Positions 54,979 through 64,000 of a stretch of DNA of 64,000 bases are shown piece after piece. The DNA lies in NCBI RefSeq assembly GCF_014904735.1, contig NZ_JACZCR010000015.1:1-64000 (forward strand), written 5' to 3'. Below the pieces are notes generated by a model. The model was not told the origin of the DNA. It made no database searches and was given only the letters and a program-made list of their open reading frames with translations. The stretch comes from Microbulbifer hainanensis (GTDB lineage Bacteria > Pseudomonadota > Gammaproteobacteria > Pseudomonadales > Cellvibrionaceae). The position numbers and the translations under genes are program-made. The number at the start of each line of letters is the position of its first letter. Position 1 is the first letter of the stretch.

Positions 54979-55833
54979 TTATTCCGGCACTTTCAGCGGA
55001 CCCAGTTGCTCGTATGCCGGCGACACCGCTCCCGGCTCATATTGGGGATAGTGCACGCGCGTATCGCGGAAACTCTTCAGCGTTTGCCCGAGCCCCTTCA
55101 TGCCGCGCTCGCGAACCTGCGCCACCTTATTCAGGTCGATTTCGAACGCAATCACTTCCTCTTCCACGCTGGCCTCGTGGATCACCTCGCCCTCGGGCCC
55201 GACGATGATCGATCGCCCCACCCCCTGGGTGCCGGCGGAATTCACATCGACGATATAGCACTGGTTTGTCACCGCACTGGCGCGCACGATGGCCAGCTCG
55301 TCCTGGCGGTCGATGGTGTCGGTCTTGGTGGGATGGATAATGACTTCCGCCCCCAGCCAGGTGAGCGCGCGCGTGGTTTCCGGAAACCAGATGTCGTAGC
55401 AGATGGAGACACCGAAACGGCCCACTTCGGGGATATCGAATACCAGGAACTGGTCGCCGCCGGTTACGCCTTTCTCGTAGGGCAGGAATGGATAGATCTT
55501 GCGATAGCGTCCAACCACCTCGCCTTGGGGGTTGATCACGGGCGTGGTATTGAACACGGCGCTGCCGCACTTTTCATACATGGATCCCGGTACCAGCCAG
55601 ATTCCCAGCTCCCGCGCACTGCGACAGAAGGCCGTCTCTTCCGGCGAGGGTAGTTCCCGCGCGTGCTGGGTGCCGACACCGCGCAGCGCCAGTTCGCTCA
55701 GCACGATCATCTTCACCCACGGATAGCGCAGCTTGGTTTTCTGGATGCGCTCCAGCAGCAGTTCCAGGTTGTCGGCTTCGGCCAGTTTCAGCTGCAGCGC
55801 CGCCACACCAAAGTGATTGCTCTTGTTATTCAT
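54979..55833 (-). CDS. Carbon-nitrogen hydrolase (nitrilase superfamily)
   Basis: This is a 284-residue cytosolic enzyme with the complete Glu-Lys-Cys triad: Glu47 in VLSELALRG, Lys112 in RYRKIYPF and Cys145 in VSICYDIWFPET. The family hydrolyses nitriles or amides, such as carbamoyl-putrescine and beta-ureidopropionate relatives. Its specific substrate is unknown. It precedes the TonB receptor on the same strand by 140 bases and is divergent from the MFS transporter. A route of uptake across the outer membrane, inner membrane and then hydrolysis is plausible but inferred from position alone. Confidence 0.92.
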   Translation of the reverse strand: MNNKSNHFGVAALQLKLAEADNLELLLERIQKTKLRYPWVKMIVLSELALRGVGTQHARELPSPEETAFCRSARELGIWLVPGSMYEKCGSAVFNTTPVINPQGEVVGRYRKIYPFLPYEKGVTGGDQFLVFDIPEVGRFGVSICYDIWFPETTRALTWLGAEVIIHPTKTDTIDRQDELAIVRASAVTNQCYIVDVNSAGTQGVGRSIIVGPEGEVIHEASVEEEVIAFEIDLNKVAQVRERGMKGLGQTLKSFRDTRVHYPQYEPGAVSPAYEQLGPLKVPE

Positions 55834-56121
55834 CGCCAGACTTCTTTCCTGATCGTCGATGCCGCCGGTTCAGCGACTTTTTTATCTGGCGTTATCTTGG
55901 CGGAAGCAATCCGCTTTCAATAGGTCCAGTTTTCAACCCGACATGAGTCCACAGTGACACCCGGGCACCAGATTACTGTGCTTGGCACCATGCACGAAGC
56001 CGAACTGGCCCTATTTTCTATCGCGTAATCGGTTAGCGTTGCGCCACGTAGAGGAATTACACTGGCGGCAAAGGCCGCACAGAAGCCGACAATAACAAGG
56101 GCAACGCCCGCTGGAGTGAGC

Positions 56122-57372
56122 ATGAGCGAAAATGCAGAAAGTCTGGTAAGTCAGCCATATGACACTGGAAGCAGTGCGGGAAAAGGTTTCCTGAAACTCG
56201 AAAAGGCTGCGCCGCAGAGTTGGGCGGCCAGCCTGCTGCTCGCCTTTCTGTCCTCCGCCGGCCTCTACTACGTGAATATTTTTCCGGTCATCGTGAATTC
56301 GTTGATGGCCGGCGCGGGGCTGTCCGCTTCACAGGCGGGAGACATCACTTTTGCCAACACCATCGGCGCAGTGATCGGAGCCTTCTGCGTATCGCTGACG
56401 ATCCGGCGCATTCCGCGCTGGAAGGCGGCGGCGACGGCACTGCTGCTCTGCTCCATTGGCATGGATATGCTGACCATTTACCTGGCGAACCTGGATTTGT
56501 TGATTCCACTGCGCCTCGTTCACGGCATGCTCGGCGGCGCGCTGGTGGGGCTGGGTTTCGCGGTCATCGCGCGCAGCGGTATTGCCGGGCGCGCCTACAG
56601 CATGGTGCTGCTGGTCCAGTACACGGGCGGCATGCTAGGCGTCGGCTTGCTACCGGGCCTCGTCGTCCAGTACGGAACCTATGTGCCTTTCTATGCCCTG
56701 ATTACCTTCAGTACCGTAACCCTGTGCATGCTGCCATTCCTCGCTGACTACCCGCTGCCGACAGAAGAAGAGCACTTTGCGACCAGAGCGGCGGTCAGTG
56801 CCAAAGTGCCCATGGGACCGATGCTGATCACGCTGCTCGCACTTTTCTGTTTCCAGTTCGCCAACATGGCATTGTTCGCGTTTATATTTGACCTGGGTAA
56901 ATCCTTTGGCCTACAGCTGTCGTTTATCAGCCAGACACTGGTATGGGCCAACCTGATCGCTATCGGCGGTGCGGCCATCGCTGCCTACACAGGCCAGCGG
57001 TTTCCGCTGGCGCTGCCACTGGCAGTCGCCCTGCTGCTCACTCTCGTCGGGCTCGCGCTATTTATTTTCAGCGACCTGAAGCCGGCCTTCATTATCGCCA
57101 ACGTGGTCACCGGTATGACCTGGGCCTTCTGTGTCCCCTACCTGCTGACGATGGCTTCCAAGTTCGATACGGCCGGGCAGATGGGCGCCTTCGGCGGATT
57201 CGCGTCGAAGATGGGACTGGCCTGCGGTCCGCTGGTGGCCGGACACTTTATTTCCGGTGGCGGAAACTACACGCAGCTGATCTGGATCGCGACCGGCGTA
57301 CTCGCGGTGTGCCTCGCCGCCTTGCCGTCAGCGGCCAGACTCGACCGGGAACTGGCGCAGCCAGCCAGTTAA
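56122..57372 (+). CDS. MFS transporter
   Basis: This 416-residue inner-membrane protein has about twelve membrane helices. The N-terminal half has VNSLMAGAGLSASQAGDITFANTIGAVIGAF, and a central cytoplasmic loop reads ADYPLPTEEEHFATRAA. The MFS signature between helices 2 and 3 is only partly recognisable. I choose the ATG at 56122, with GGAG upstream. The gene is divergent from the nitrilase-family gene with 288 bases between them. It likely moves the same compound, import or export, but the direction cannot be told. Confidence 0.88.
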   Translation: MSENAESLVSQPYDTGSSAGKGFLKLEKAAPQSWAASLLLAFLSSAGLYYVNIFPVIVNSLMAGAGLSASQAGDITFANTIGAVIGAFCVSLTIRRIPRWKAAATALLLCSIGMDMLTIYLANLDLLIPLRLVHGMLGGALVGLGFAVIARSGIAGRAYSMVLLVQYTGGMLGVGLLPGLVVQYGTYVPFYALITFSTVTLCMLPFLADYPLPTEEEHFATRAAVSAKVPMGPMLITLLALFCFQFANMALFAFIFDLGKSFGLQLSFISQTLVWANLIAIGGAAIAAYTGQRFPLALPLAVALLLTLVGLALFIFSDLKPAFIIANVVTGMTWAFCVPYLLTMASKFDTAGQMGAFGGFASKMGLACGPLVAGHFISGGGNYTQLIWIATGVLAVCLAALPSAARLDRELAQPAS

Positions 57373-57418
57373 CGCAAAGCATTTGCGCCCCGGCATGACT
57401 GCGCGGCGCTGAAAGGGC

Positions 57419-57442
57419 AAAAAAAGGGGAGCAAAGGCTCCC
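57419..57442 (-). terminator. Terminator of the aldehyde dehydrogenase gene
   Basis: On the minus strand a GGGGAGC/GCTCCCC stem with four-base loop is followed by a run of T. Confidence 0.88.
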
Positions 57443-57468
57443 CAATCAACGCCAAACTGAGGGTGTAC

Positions 57469-58989
57469 TCAGAAGAATCCCAATGGATTGGTGTCGTAGC
57501 TGACAAGCAGGTTTTTGGTCTGCTGGTAGTGTTCCAGTGCTTGCTTGTGGGTCTCGCGACCGATTCCGGATTTTTTGTAGCCGCCAAAGGCGGCGTGGGC
57601 CGGATACTGGTGGTAGCAGTTGGTCCAGACACGGCCGGCCTGGATATTGCGCCCCATGCGGAAGGCCAGGTTCATGTCCCGCGTCCACACGCCGGCGCCG
57701 AGCCCGTATTCGGTATCGTTGGCAATGGCCAACGCTTCCGCCTCGTCCTTGAAGGTGGTGACCCCAACCACCGGCCCGAAGATCTCCTCCTGGAAGACGC
57801 GCATGCGGTTGTCGCCCTTCAGCAGGGTTGGCTGTACGTAAAAGCCCTTGCGGAATTCACCCCCCATTTCCTCGGCACCGCCACCGAAGATTACCTCGGC
57901 CCCTTCACGCTGGCCGATTTCGATATAGGTCATGATCCGGTCGAACTGCTCCAGTGAGGCCTGGGCGCCGATCTGGGTATCGGTATCCAGCGGGTTGCCG
58001 CGCCGGATGGCTCTGGTGCGCTCGACCACGCGCTGCATAAATTCGTCGTATATGGATTCCTGGATCAGCGCGCGGGACGGGCAGGTGCATACCTCGCCCT
58101 GATTGAAGAATGCCAGCACGGTGCCCTCGACACACTTGCTGATGTATTCCTCTTCCTGCTGCAGGATATCCGCGAAGTAAATATTCGGCGACTTGCCGCC
58201 AAGCTCCACCGTGGACGGAATGATATTTTCCGCGGCGCACTTCAGGATATGGCCGCCGACTGCGGTGGAGCCGGTGAAGGCGATCTTGGCGATGCGGTTG
58301 CTGACCGCCAGCGCCTGGCCTGCCTCCTCGCCGATGCCGTTGACGATATTCACCACGCCCGGTGGAATCAGGTCGCCGATCAGTTCCATCAGTACCAGGA
58401 TCGACACCGGAGTCTGCTCGGCGGGCTTCAGCACAACGCAGTTACCCGCCGCCAGTGCCGGCGCGAGTTTCCAGGCGGCCATCAGGATGGGGAAATTCCA
58501 CGGGATAATCTGCCCGACCACGCCCAGTGGTTCGTGAATGTGGTAGGACACCGTGTGTTCGTCGATCTCTGCGACGCTGCCTTCCTGTGCGCGCAGGCAA
58601 CCGGCAAAGTAGCGGAAGTGATCCACGGTCAGCGGAATATCCGCCGCCAGTGTTTCGCGCACGGCTTTGCCGTTGTCCCAGGTTTCCGCCACCGCCAGTT
58701 TTTCCAGGTTCTGCTCAATGCGGTCGGCGATCTTCAGTAACAGGTTGGCCCGCTCGGTGGCGGACGTTTTACCCCAGGCGGCCCTCGCCGCGTGCGCGGC
58801 ATCCAGCGCCAGTTCGATATCTTCGGCGCCGGATTCCGCAACTTCACAGAAGACTTCACCGGTTACCGGTGAGACATTCTGCAGGTAGCGTCCGTTGACC
58901 GGTGCAACCCAGTCTCCGCCGATAAAGTTGCCATAGCGTGGCTTGAAGTTGATAAGGGCGCCTTCCTGCCCCGGCTGTGCATAAATCAT
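57469..58989 (-). CDS. NAD-dependent aldehyde dehydrogenase (AcoD/ExaC type)
   Basis: This is a 506-residue aldehyde dehydrogenase. The ATG at 58989 has AGAGG nine bases upstream; the in-frame ATG at 58998 has no spacing to that site. Key residues are Cys301 in GEVCTCPSR and Glu262 in [12 protein letters not shown]-binding [23 protein letters not shown] is intact. It is of the acetaldehyde/medium-chain aldehyde dehydrogenase group. An AraC-type regulator is divergent, as for aldehyde or alcohol catabolic genes. The physiological substrate could also be an amino-aldehyde, given the omega-aminotransferases in the window. Confidence 0.94.
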   Translation of the reverse strand: MIYAQPGQEGALINFKPRYGNFIGGDWVAPVNGRYLQNVSPVTGEVFCEVAESGAEDIELALDAAHAARAAWGKTSATERANLLLKIADRIEQNLEKLAVAETWDNGKAVRETLAADIPLTVDHFRYFAGCLRAQEGSVAEIDEHTVSYHIHEPLGVVGQIIPWNFPILMAAWKLAPALAAGNCVVLKPAEQTPVSILVLMELIGDLIPPGVVNIVNGIGEEAGQALAVSNRIAKIAFTGSTAVGGHILKCAAENIIPSTVELGGKSPNIYFADILQQEEEYISKCVEGTVLAFFNQGEVCTCPSRALIQESIYDEFMQRVVERTRAIRRGNPLDTDTQIGAQASLEQFDRIMTYIEIGQREGAEVIFGGGAEEMGGEFRKGFYVQPTLLKGDNRMRVFQEEIFGPVVGVTTFKDEAEALAIANDTEYGLGAGVWTRDMNLAFRMGRNIQAGRVWTNCYHQYPAHAAFGGYKKSGIGRETHKQALEHYQQTKNLLVSYDTNPLGFF

Positions 58990-59200
58990 CGCTGTCATCC
59001 TCTTTGTTGTGGCTGTTGTCGGGCATTGTTATCTCGCGAGACCGGGAGTAATCTGGACAATCCTGGATCCCGGCATCAGTGCCCTTCGGACATACCTCTG
59101 GTTTCGGACATCACAGGAAAAATTTAGGATTTCGGGAGAGGGCGCGCTTTGCTCTCAGTACACATCGCTTGATCCTGAATCCAGCAACTAAAATAAAAAA

Positions 59201-60127
59201 ATGCAAAACGCGATGATGCGTGGCCGCCTGCGGCCGCGGGAGCTGGTGGAAAACCGGGTGTCTTTTGCCGGCCCCAGCTCCGAACTCAGCATTTACGACA
59301 CCTATTTGCCGGCGGAAAGGGTAGGCCTGTCTGCGGGTGAGCTGTTGTATTGCGGAATGATCAGTGGACGCAAAATCATCCACGGCGCCGATGAGTACAC
59401 CGCGGAATTCCTGCCGCAGGAATCCTTCGTCATGGCGCCGGGCGCGCATATCGAAATCGACTTTCCCGATGCGCGCACAGATTGCCCGACATCGTGCCTG
59501 ACCATCGAGATATCCAGGGACCGCGTGGACCAGATCTGTACGCGACTGAATGACAGCGCGCCACTGGAAAGGGAATTCAGCGAGTGGCGCTACCGGCCGG
59601 ATGCACTGATTCACACACCGCACGGCCAGGCGACCCAGTCGCTATTGCAGCGGCTGGTGGCAACTTTCAGCGAGAATTCACAGGACAGGGATTTGCTGAT
59701 CGATCTGGGAGTTAGCGAGCTGGTGGTGCGCATGCTGCGCCAGCAGACGCGGGATTTCCTGCTCGGCCTGTGCGGACAGAACCCGGAGATCAACGGGCTC
59801 GGTGCCGCCGTTTACCACATCCAGCAACAGCTGGATCAGCCGCTGGATATCGAGCGCCTGTGCAAAATCGCCTGCATGAGCCGCAGCCGGTTTTTCAGCG
59901 AATTCAAGAAACACATGGGTTGTACGCCACTGGAATTCCAGCAGCAATTGCGTATGCGGGAAGCGCGCGAGCGCCTGCAGCGGGGTGAAGCGGTCACACG
60001 GGTCTGCTTCGATCTCGGTTACCGACACCTGAGCCATTTCAGCCGCCGCTTTCACCAGCAGTTCGGCGTGAGCCCCAAACAGTATCGCGAGCAAACCGCA
60101 GCAGAATCCCCCGAACGGGTCGATTGA
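59201..60127 (+). CDS. AraC-family transcriptional regulator
   Basis: This is a 308-residue regulator divergent from the aldehyde dehydrogenase gene. The C-terminal DNA-binding domain (about 205-300) has two helix-turn-helix units: DIERLCKIACMSRSRFFSEFKKHMGCTPLEFQQQLRM and the family signature VTRVCFDLGYRHLSHFSRRFHQQFGVSPKQYR. The N-terminal 190 residues have no cupin motif I recognise and may bind the ligand. It likely activates the dehydrogenase gene in response to an aldehyde or alcohol. The divergent spacer is 211 bases. Confidence 0.9.
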   Translation: MQNAMMRGRLRPRELVENRVSFAGPSSELSIYDTYLPAERVGLSAGELLYCGMISGRKIIHGADEYTAEFLPQESFVMAPGAHIEIDFPDARTDCPTSCLTIEISRDRVDQICTRLNDSAPLEREFSEWRYRPDALIHTPHGQATQSLLQRLVATFSENSQDRDLLIDLGVSELVVRMLRQQTRDFLLGLCGQNPEINGLGAAVYHIQQQLDQPLDIERLCKIACMSRSRFFSEFKKHMGCTPLEFQQQLRMREARERLQRGEAVTRVCFDLGYRHLSHFSRRFHQQFGVSPKQYREQTAAESPERVD

Positions 60128-60145
60128 TAACCCGCTGCAACCACC

Positions 60146-61951
60146 TCAGCCCTCGCGGGCGAGAATTCCCGTGTCGATCAGCTGGCCGCCCTCGCCGAAC
60201 CACTTGATGCGGTGCCCGTCGATGACCACATGGAAACTGGCCTTGCGTCCGTAGGACCAGTTGCGCCACTGCCGCACCCACATATCTCCGTCCAGCCACC
60301 AGCGCCCGGTATCGGTTTCGTCCACATCCACGTCGTTGCGCGAATAGCCGAGCATGGTGCCATCGGCCATCAACTGCACGCGGTAGGATTCTCCCAGGGC
60401 ATTGGTGCCGAGCAGCACGGCACCGGGGAATTCCGCTTTCAGGTCGGCGGCATAGAGGCGGCGGCCCCCGGCGATATCCAGCGTCTCTTCGGACTGCGAC
60501 ACCTCGCCATTGATCAACTGCGCCAAGATACTGACACCGGTTTCGATACGGTCCGCCTCGATGGCGGCGAAGCCGATGCGCAGGGCGTTGTATTCGCGCA
60601 CCACTTCCAGCAGCAGCCCCTGTTGTTCCGCCTGTTTTTGAATCTGCTCGGCGCTGATGCGTTCCGACAGCTCCAGCCAGCAGGCAGTGCCGCAACTGGC
60701 GCGGCGCACCAGCAGCTTGGGCAGGTGGTGCATCAGAGCTTCGCCCAGCGCTGTCCAGCGTTCGCGCAATTGCTGGGTGATGCGGAAGCTGGCCGCATCC
60801 AGGTGGCCGGAACCGACAAATTTCGCCAGCAGGCGCTGGTTGATCGCCGGCACCCGTTCGCGCAGCGTATGGCGCAGCGCACGCAGGCGCTGGATCACCG
60901 GCTTCGGCGCCACGACAAATGCCAGCTGCATGCCCGGGTCGATCACCTTCGGGAACTGGTAGAGATAAATCACCGACTCACCGCCGCTCAGACTCTTCAG
61001 TGGCGGCAGCGGGCTACCGTGATAACAGAACTCGTGGTCGCAATCGTTTTCGATAATTACCGCACCCTGCTCGCCAGCGGCACTCAGCAGTTCGCGCCGG
61101 CGCTGCAGGCTGGTGGTGAGCGCGGTGGGGTTGTGCGCATTCGGCTGCAGGAACCAGCAATCGCTGCCCGCCAGGTCCGGTGGCAGCGGGCCGTCGCTGT
61201 CCATGGAAACCGCCTGCAGGTCGACGCCGGTGCGGCGGAAAATCTCTTCGGTTTCACTGCAGGCCGGCAGCACCATCCCCAGTGAGCGACCGCTGCCCAG
61301 CAACAACTGTCCGAGCAGATAGCAGGCCTGTTGCAGGCCGCTGGCCAGCAGCACCTGCCCCGGTTCCACGTAGATGCCGCGGCGCGGTAACAGCCGCGTA
61401 CAGATCTGTTCGACCAGCTGGCGGTCGTCTTCGTTACCGCCGAGGGTTGCCCACTGGGCCACTTCGCGGGCGGTGTAGATATCCCGCGTGCACTCGCGCC
61501 ACTCGGCGCCCGGATACAGGTGCGGGTCATATTCATTACTGACAAACGGATAGGGGTACTGCAGCCAGTTGGCCGGGCGCGCGCGCAGCGCACGGCGGCT
61601 GACGGAGACGGGATTGCAGTGCGCGCGCCAGAAGGCGCGATCGGACTCACTGCCGGCGTTGCCGGGCAGCGCATTGGCGTGACTGATAATGCCCTGCTGG
61701 CGCACCGCCTCGGATACGTAAAAGCCGCTGCGCTCCCGCGTCAGCAGGAAACCGTCGTCCACCAGTTGCTGGTAGGCCAGCACCACGGTATTGCGGGCGA
61801 CACCGAGCTGTTCCGCCATGCGGCGCGACGACGGCATCTTGTGCCCGGCCGGAATACTGCCGGACAAAATACCCTGAATGATTTTTTCCCGTATCTGGGT
61901 CTGCAGGCTCTTGTCTGCCTGGGCGTCCAGCACGATCAGTGATTCGGTCAT
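60146..61951 (-). CDS. MocR-family regulator with an extra C-terminal domain
   Basis: This is a 601-residue fusion. A GntR-type winged helix (about residues 10-80, IPAGHKMPSSRRMAEQLGVARNTVVLAYQQLVDDGF) is joined to an aminotransferase-like domain (about 130-470). In that domain FPKVIDPGMQL offers the PLP Lys seen in MocR proteins. MocR regulators usually end near residue 460-490. Here a further 110 residues (about 490-601) form a beta-rich segment with RLYAADLKAEFPG, DGTMLGYSRND, GRWWLDGDMW and IKWFGEGGQL, resembling small secreted DUF995-type domains. MocR proteins act on amino acid, PLP or related genes. Convergent with the AraC gene with 18 bases between. Confidence 0.88.
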   Translation of the reverse strand: MTESLIVLDAQADKSLQTQIREKIIQGILSGSIPAGHKMPSSRRMAEQLGVARNTVVLAYQQLVDDGFLLTRERSGFYVSEAVRQQGIISHANALPGNAGSESDRAFWRAHCNPVSVSRRALRARPANWLQYPYPFVSNEYDPHLYPGAEWRECTRDIYTAREVAQWATLGGNEDDRQLVEQICTRLLPRRGIYVEPGQVLLASGLQQACYLLGQLLLGSGRSLGMVLPACSETEEIFRRTGVDLQAVSMDSDGPLPPDLAGSDCWFLQPNAHNPTALTTSLQRRRELLSAAGEQGAVIIENDCDHEFCYHGSPLPPLKSLSGGESVIYLYQFPKVIDPGMQLAFVVAPKPVIQRLRALRHTLRERVPAINQRLLAKFVGSGHLDAASFRITQQLRERWTALGEALMHHLPKLLVRRASCGTACWLELSERISAEQIQKQAEQQGLLLEVVREYNALRIGFAAIEADRIETGVSILAQLINGEVSQSEETLDIAGGRRLYAADLKAEFPGAVLLGTNALGESYRVQLMADGTMLGYSRNDVDVDETDTGRWWLDGDMWVRQWRNWSYGRKASFHVVIDGHRIKWFGEGGQLIDTGILAREG

Positions 61952-62082
61952 GACCTGGTCATTATTATCGGCGCCGCAGCAAGCGCAGCCCGTTATTTAT
62001 TGAGGTGCAAGAATGATGCCCCTATCGCGACGCGCAAATCAAGCGCGCGGCGACAAGGGCACAGTGATGGGAGTCAAAGGGC

Positions 62083-62664
62083 TCAGGCAGATATCTGGTG
62101 CTGTTTGCGCAGGCGGAGCGCCAGCCAGATCATCGACAACCCGAGTGCAATTGCGTAGGCACCGATCAGCCACACCAGCGCCAATGCACCGGCACCGGGG
62201 TTAAACAGAACGGCCAGCCCGAAGAGTACCGACAGCAGGCCGATCGCAACCAGCAACCACTCCTTGTCGATCTCCTTGCGCAGGCGGACGGCCCCGATGA
62301 TTTCGAAAATCCCGCGCACCAGCGCCCAGCTGCCGATAAATATCACCAGCACCAGCGCCGTAATCTGCGGATAGATAAAGGTAACGATACCGGCGGCAAC
62401 ACTGACCAGCCCGCCGATAATCAACCACCACACCGGTGTGGCTTTGTGCCGACCGAGCACGGCGGCAATCAGTGCGAAAAAGCCATCCAGTAACGCGTAG
62501 ATCCCGAACAGGATAACCAGCGTCAGCAGTGACAGGCCGGGCCAGATAAAGGCCAGAATACCGAATGCCACAGCGCAGATACCGCGCAACAGCAGCAACC
62601 ACCAGTTTTCCGACAAAACCTGGAGAACCGGCCGGGTGGCAAGATTCAGAGTCTCGTTAGTCAT
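62083..62664 (-). CDS. HdeD-family acid-resistance membrane protein
   Basis: This is a 193-residue inner-membrane protein of the DUF308/HdeD family, with six hydrophobic segments (about 25-45, 50-70, 80-100, 105-125, 140-160 and 165-185). The repeats GISAF-like RGICAVAFGILAFIWPGLSLLTLVILFG and GLVSVAAGIVTFIYPQITALVLV show the family duplication. HdeD is linked with acid resistance in E. coli. The ATG at 62664 is chosen because a GGGGAT site precedes it. It lies downstream of the second omega-aminotransferase gene on the same strand, but a hairpin terminator separates them. Confidence 0.88.
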   Translation of the reverse strand: MTNETLNLATRPVLQVLSENWWLLLLRGICAVAFGILAFIWPGLSLLTLVILFGIYALLDGFFALIAAVLGRHKATPVWWLIIGGLVSVAAGIVTFIYPQITALVLVIFIGSWALVRGIFEIIGAVRLRKEIDKEWLLVAIGLLSVLFGLAVLFNPGAGALALVWLIGAYAIALGLSMIWLALRLRKQHQISA

Positions 62665-62980
62665 ATAGCGATCCCCGCAGTGCTTTTGCAGGCGGATCAA
62701 ACAGATAGAGAAAATCTATTTCATCAACACCTGTGAACAGCCGGCGCCGCGCGCCGGACGCTTTCAACAAATGCCTATTTAAGGGTCGCTGGACGCGTAC
62801 AACCAGTTTTTCTGGGAAAAAGTTCCAGAAGCGGTGAAAAGCCCAAAAAGAGCGGCCCGTGGACGCAATCCAAAAGCCGACTCTGCAAAGGCTCTGATTG
62901 CGGCCACGGGCCACTTCTTTTTAGTGTAGACGCTGGCGACAGCAAGGGTAGCCATTTGGCGACCCCTGCCCGGCGCAGAC
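62665..62980. other. Gap between the aminotransferase and HdeD genes
   Basis: About 316 bases with a long hairpin (separate entry) and the promoter region of HdeD. No gene seen. Confidence 0.5.
62845..62922. terminator. Long imperfect hairpin downstream of the second aminotransferase gene
   Basis: Arms 62845-62870 and 62896-62922 pair over about 25 bases with two mismatches and one bulge. Each arm carries a T run on its outgoing strand, so it can end the minus-strand aminotransferase transcript (58 bases past its stop) and also work the other way. The 25-base loop holds AGCC/GGCT. Confidence 0.75.
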
Positions 62981-64000
62981 TCAGAGTGCGCTGATCACAC
63001 CGCGCAGCTTGTCGACCACGGTGTCGATCTCATGCGCCTCGATAATCAGCGGCGGGGACATACACAGCGCGTCGCCAATACCGCGCGCCATCACACCTGC
63101 TTCCCAGGCCATACCGGAAACTTTACCAGCGAAGCGGCCCTTGAGGTTTTCCGGCGCGCGCAGTTCGATGGCACCGACGAGGCCGTAGTTGCGCACGTCG
63201 ATCACCTGGTCCATATCCGCCAGGCTGTGCAGGGCATTTTCCCAGTGCTTGCCGATCTCGCCACTGGCGCGAGTCAGCAGACCTTCGCGCTCGTAGATAT
63301 CCAGTGTCGCCATACCCGCAGCGCAGGCGACCGGGTGCGCGGAATAGGTGTAACCGTGATAGAACTCCACACCGCCTTCCGGAGCGGCATCCATCACCGT
63401 CTTGTAAATGTGATCCTTCACAAACACCGCACCCAGCGGCACTGCCGCGTTGGTGATGCCCTTGGCGGAAGTCATCAGGTCCGGAGTCACGCCCCACTCG
63501 ATGGATGCAAACGCGGAACCGGTACGACCCCAGCCGGAAATGACTTCATCAAAAATCAGCAGCAGGTCGTGCTGATCACAGATTTCACGCAGACGCTGCA
63601 GGTAACCCTTCGGCGGCAGGATCACGCCGCCGGCACCGGCGAACGGCTCGACGATCACCGCGGCAATCTGGTCGGCACCGTGGAAGTGCACCAGGCGCTC
63701 CAGGTCTTCCGCCAGTTCCACGCCGTGTTCCGGCAGGCCCCGGCTGAACGCATTGCGCTCGATATCCAGCGTGTGGCGCATGTGGTTGGATTTCACCGGC
63801 TGGCCAAACGTCTGGTAATTGGGCGCGATACCACCGACGGAGATACCGCCGAAGTTCACCCCGTGATAACCCTTTTCACGGCCGATAAACATGGCCTTGG
63901 TGCCCTTGCCGCGCGCGTGCTGGTATTGCAGTGCGATTTTCAGCGCACTCTCCACCGCTTCGGAACCGGAGTTGCCGAAGAACACATGGTTGAGGCCGTC
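62981..64000 (-). CDS. Class III omega-aminotransferase, partial at right edge
   Basis: This is a 339-residue C-terminal part, open to the window edge; about 100 N-terminal residues are missing. It is a PLP aminotransferase with the same landmarks as the beta-alanine enzyme at 24887: FFGNSGSEAVESALKIA, GYHGVNFGGISVGGI, IFDEVISGWGR and the Schiff-base Lys in SAKGITNAAVPLGAV. The first valid codon in the window is Asp, in DGLNHVFFG, so the true start lies beyond. The substrate may be another omega-amino acid or a diamine. It is not next to an aldehyde dehydrogenase in view. Confidence 0.9.
   Translation of the reverse strand, partial: DGLNHVFFGNSGSEAVESALKIALQYQHARGKGTKAMFIGREKGYHGVNFGGISVGGIAPNYQTFGQPVKSNHMRHTLDIERNAFSRGLPEHGVELAEDLERLVHFHGADQIAAVIVEPFAGAGGVILPPKGYLQRLREICDQHDLLLIFDEVISGWGRTGSAFASIEWGVTPDLMTSAKGITNAAVPLGAVFVKDHIYKTVMDAAPEGGVEFYHGYTYSAHPVACAAGMATLDIYEREGLLTRASGEIGKHWENALHSLADMDQVIDVRNYGLVGAIELRAPENLKGRFAGKVSGMAWEAGVMARGIGDALCMSPPLIIEAHEIDTVVDKLRGVISAL

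Overview
The window reads as a stretch of GC-rich chromosome from a free-living, probably marine gammaproteobacterium. I favour the Microbulbifer/Cellvibrionales neighbourhood because of the many lipoprotein peptidases, a TonB receptor, a Tsx-like porin, several MocR/LysR/AraC-controlled catabolic genes and single-copy stress genes. The organism call is inference from gene content only. I see no rRNA, tRNA, CRISPR array, intact insertion sequence or prophage.

Layout. 0-2.5 kb (minus strand): a tightly coupled gene pair, an unrecognised 552-residue protein followed by a protein cut by the left edge that carries a caspase-like His/Cys pattern. An AT-rich gap follows. 3-9.6 kb: an MsbA-type ABC exporter, a VF530-type small protein, a cupredoxin/FTR1/beta-barrel-like iron uptake operon, a VOC protein and an APC permease. 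9.6-15 kb: a GST, a serine hydrolase, a DUF4242 protein, the ABC-F ATPase YbiT and a cold-shock protein. 15.5-18.3 kb: a purine salvage operon (Tsx-like channel, NCS2 permease, phosphoribosyltransferase). 18.5-20.8 kb: a membrane Ser/Thr kinase and a small secreted protein. 21-23.7 kb: a MarR-HlyD-DUF2955 efflux operon with two identical operators. 23.8-27.8 kb: a LysR regulator divergent from a beta-alanine (omega-amino acid) aminotransferase and mmsA, together a route from beta-alanine to acetyl-CoA.

28-33.8 kb: two tandem M1 aminopeptidase lipoproteins. 33.8-37.3 kb: small envelope proteins (RDD, DUF4234, an unknown with a related N-terminus, SIMPL) and a DUF3775 protein. 37.4-45.4 kb: a di-heme cytochrome c peroxidase, a putative nucleotide-modification (Nmad3-like) protein, an M28 peptidase, a double-SBP lytic transglycosylase, an unknown membrane protein and a methyltransferase. 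45.5-52.3 kb: an HExxH lipoprotein, a decayed S15/CocE-type hydrolase remnant, a third and divergent M1 lipoprotein, and a TPR-sulfotransferase. 52.4-60.1 kb: a TonB receptor, a nitrilase-family hydrolase and an MFS transporter (possibly uptake and hydrolysis of one substrate), then an aldehyde dehydrogenase divergent from an AraC regulator. 60.1-64 kb: a MocR regulator with an unusual C-terminal extension, HdeD, and a second omega-aminotransferase cut by the right edge.

The overall theme is scavenging: peptides (three M1, one M28 and one HExxH protein), purines, beta-alanine/omega-amino acids, iron, and possibly nitriles or amides. The most unusual items are the left-edge protease-like/partner pair, the double-SBP transglycosylase, the extended MocR protein and the stand-alone Nmad3-like gene.
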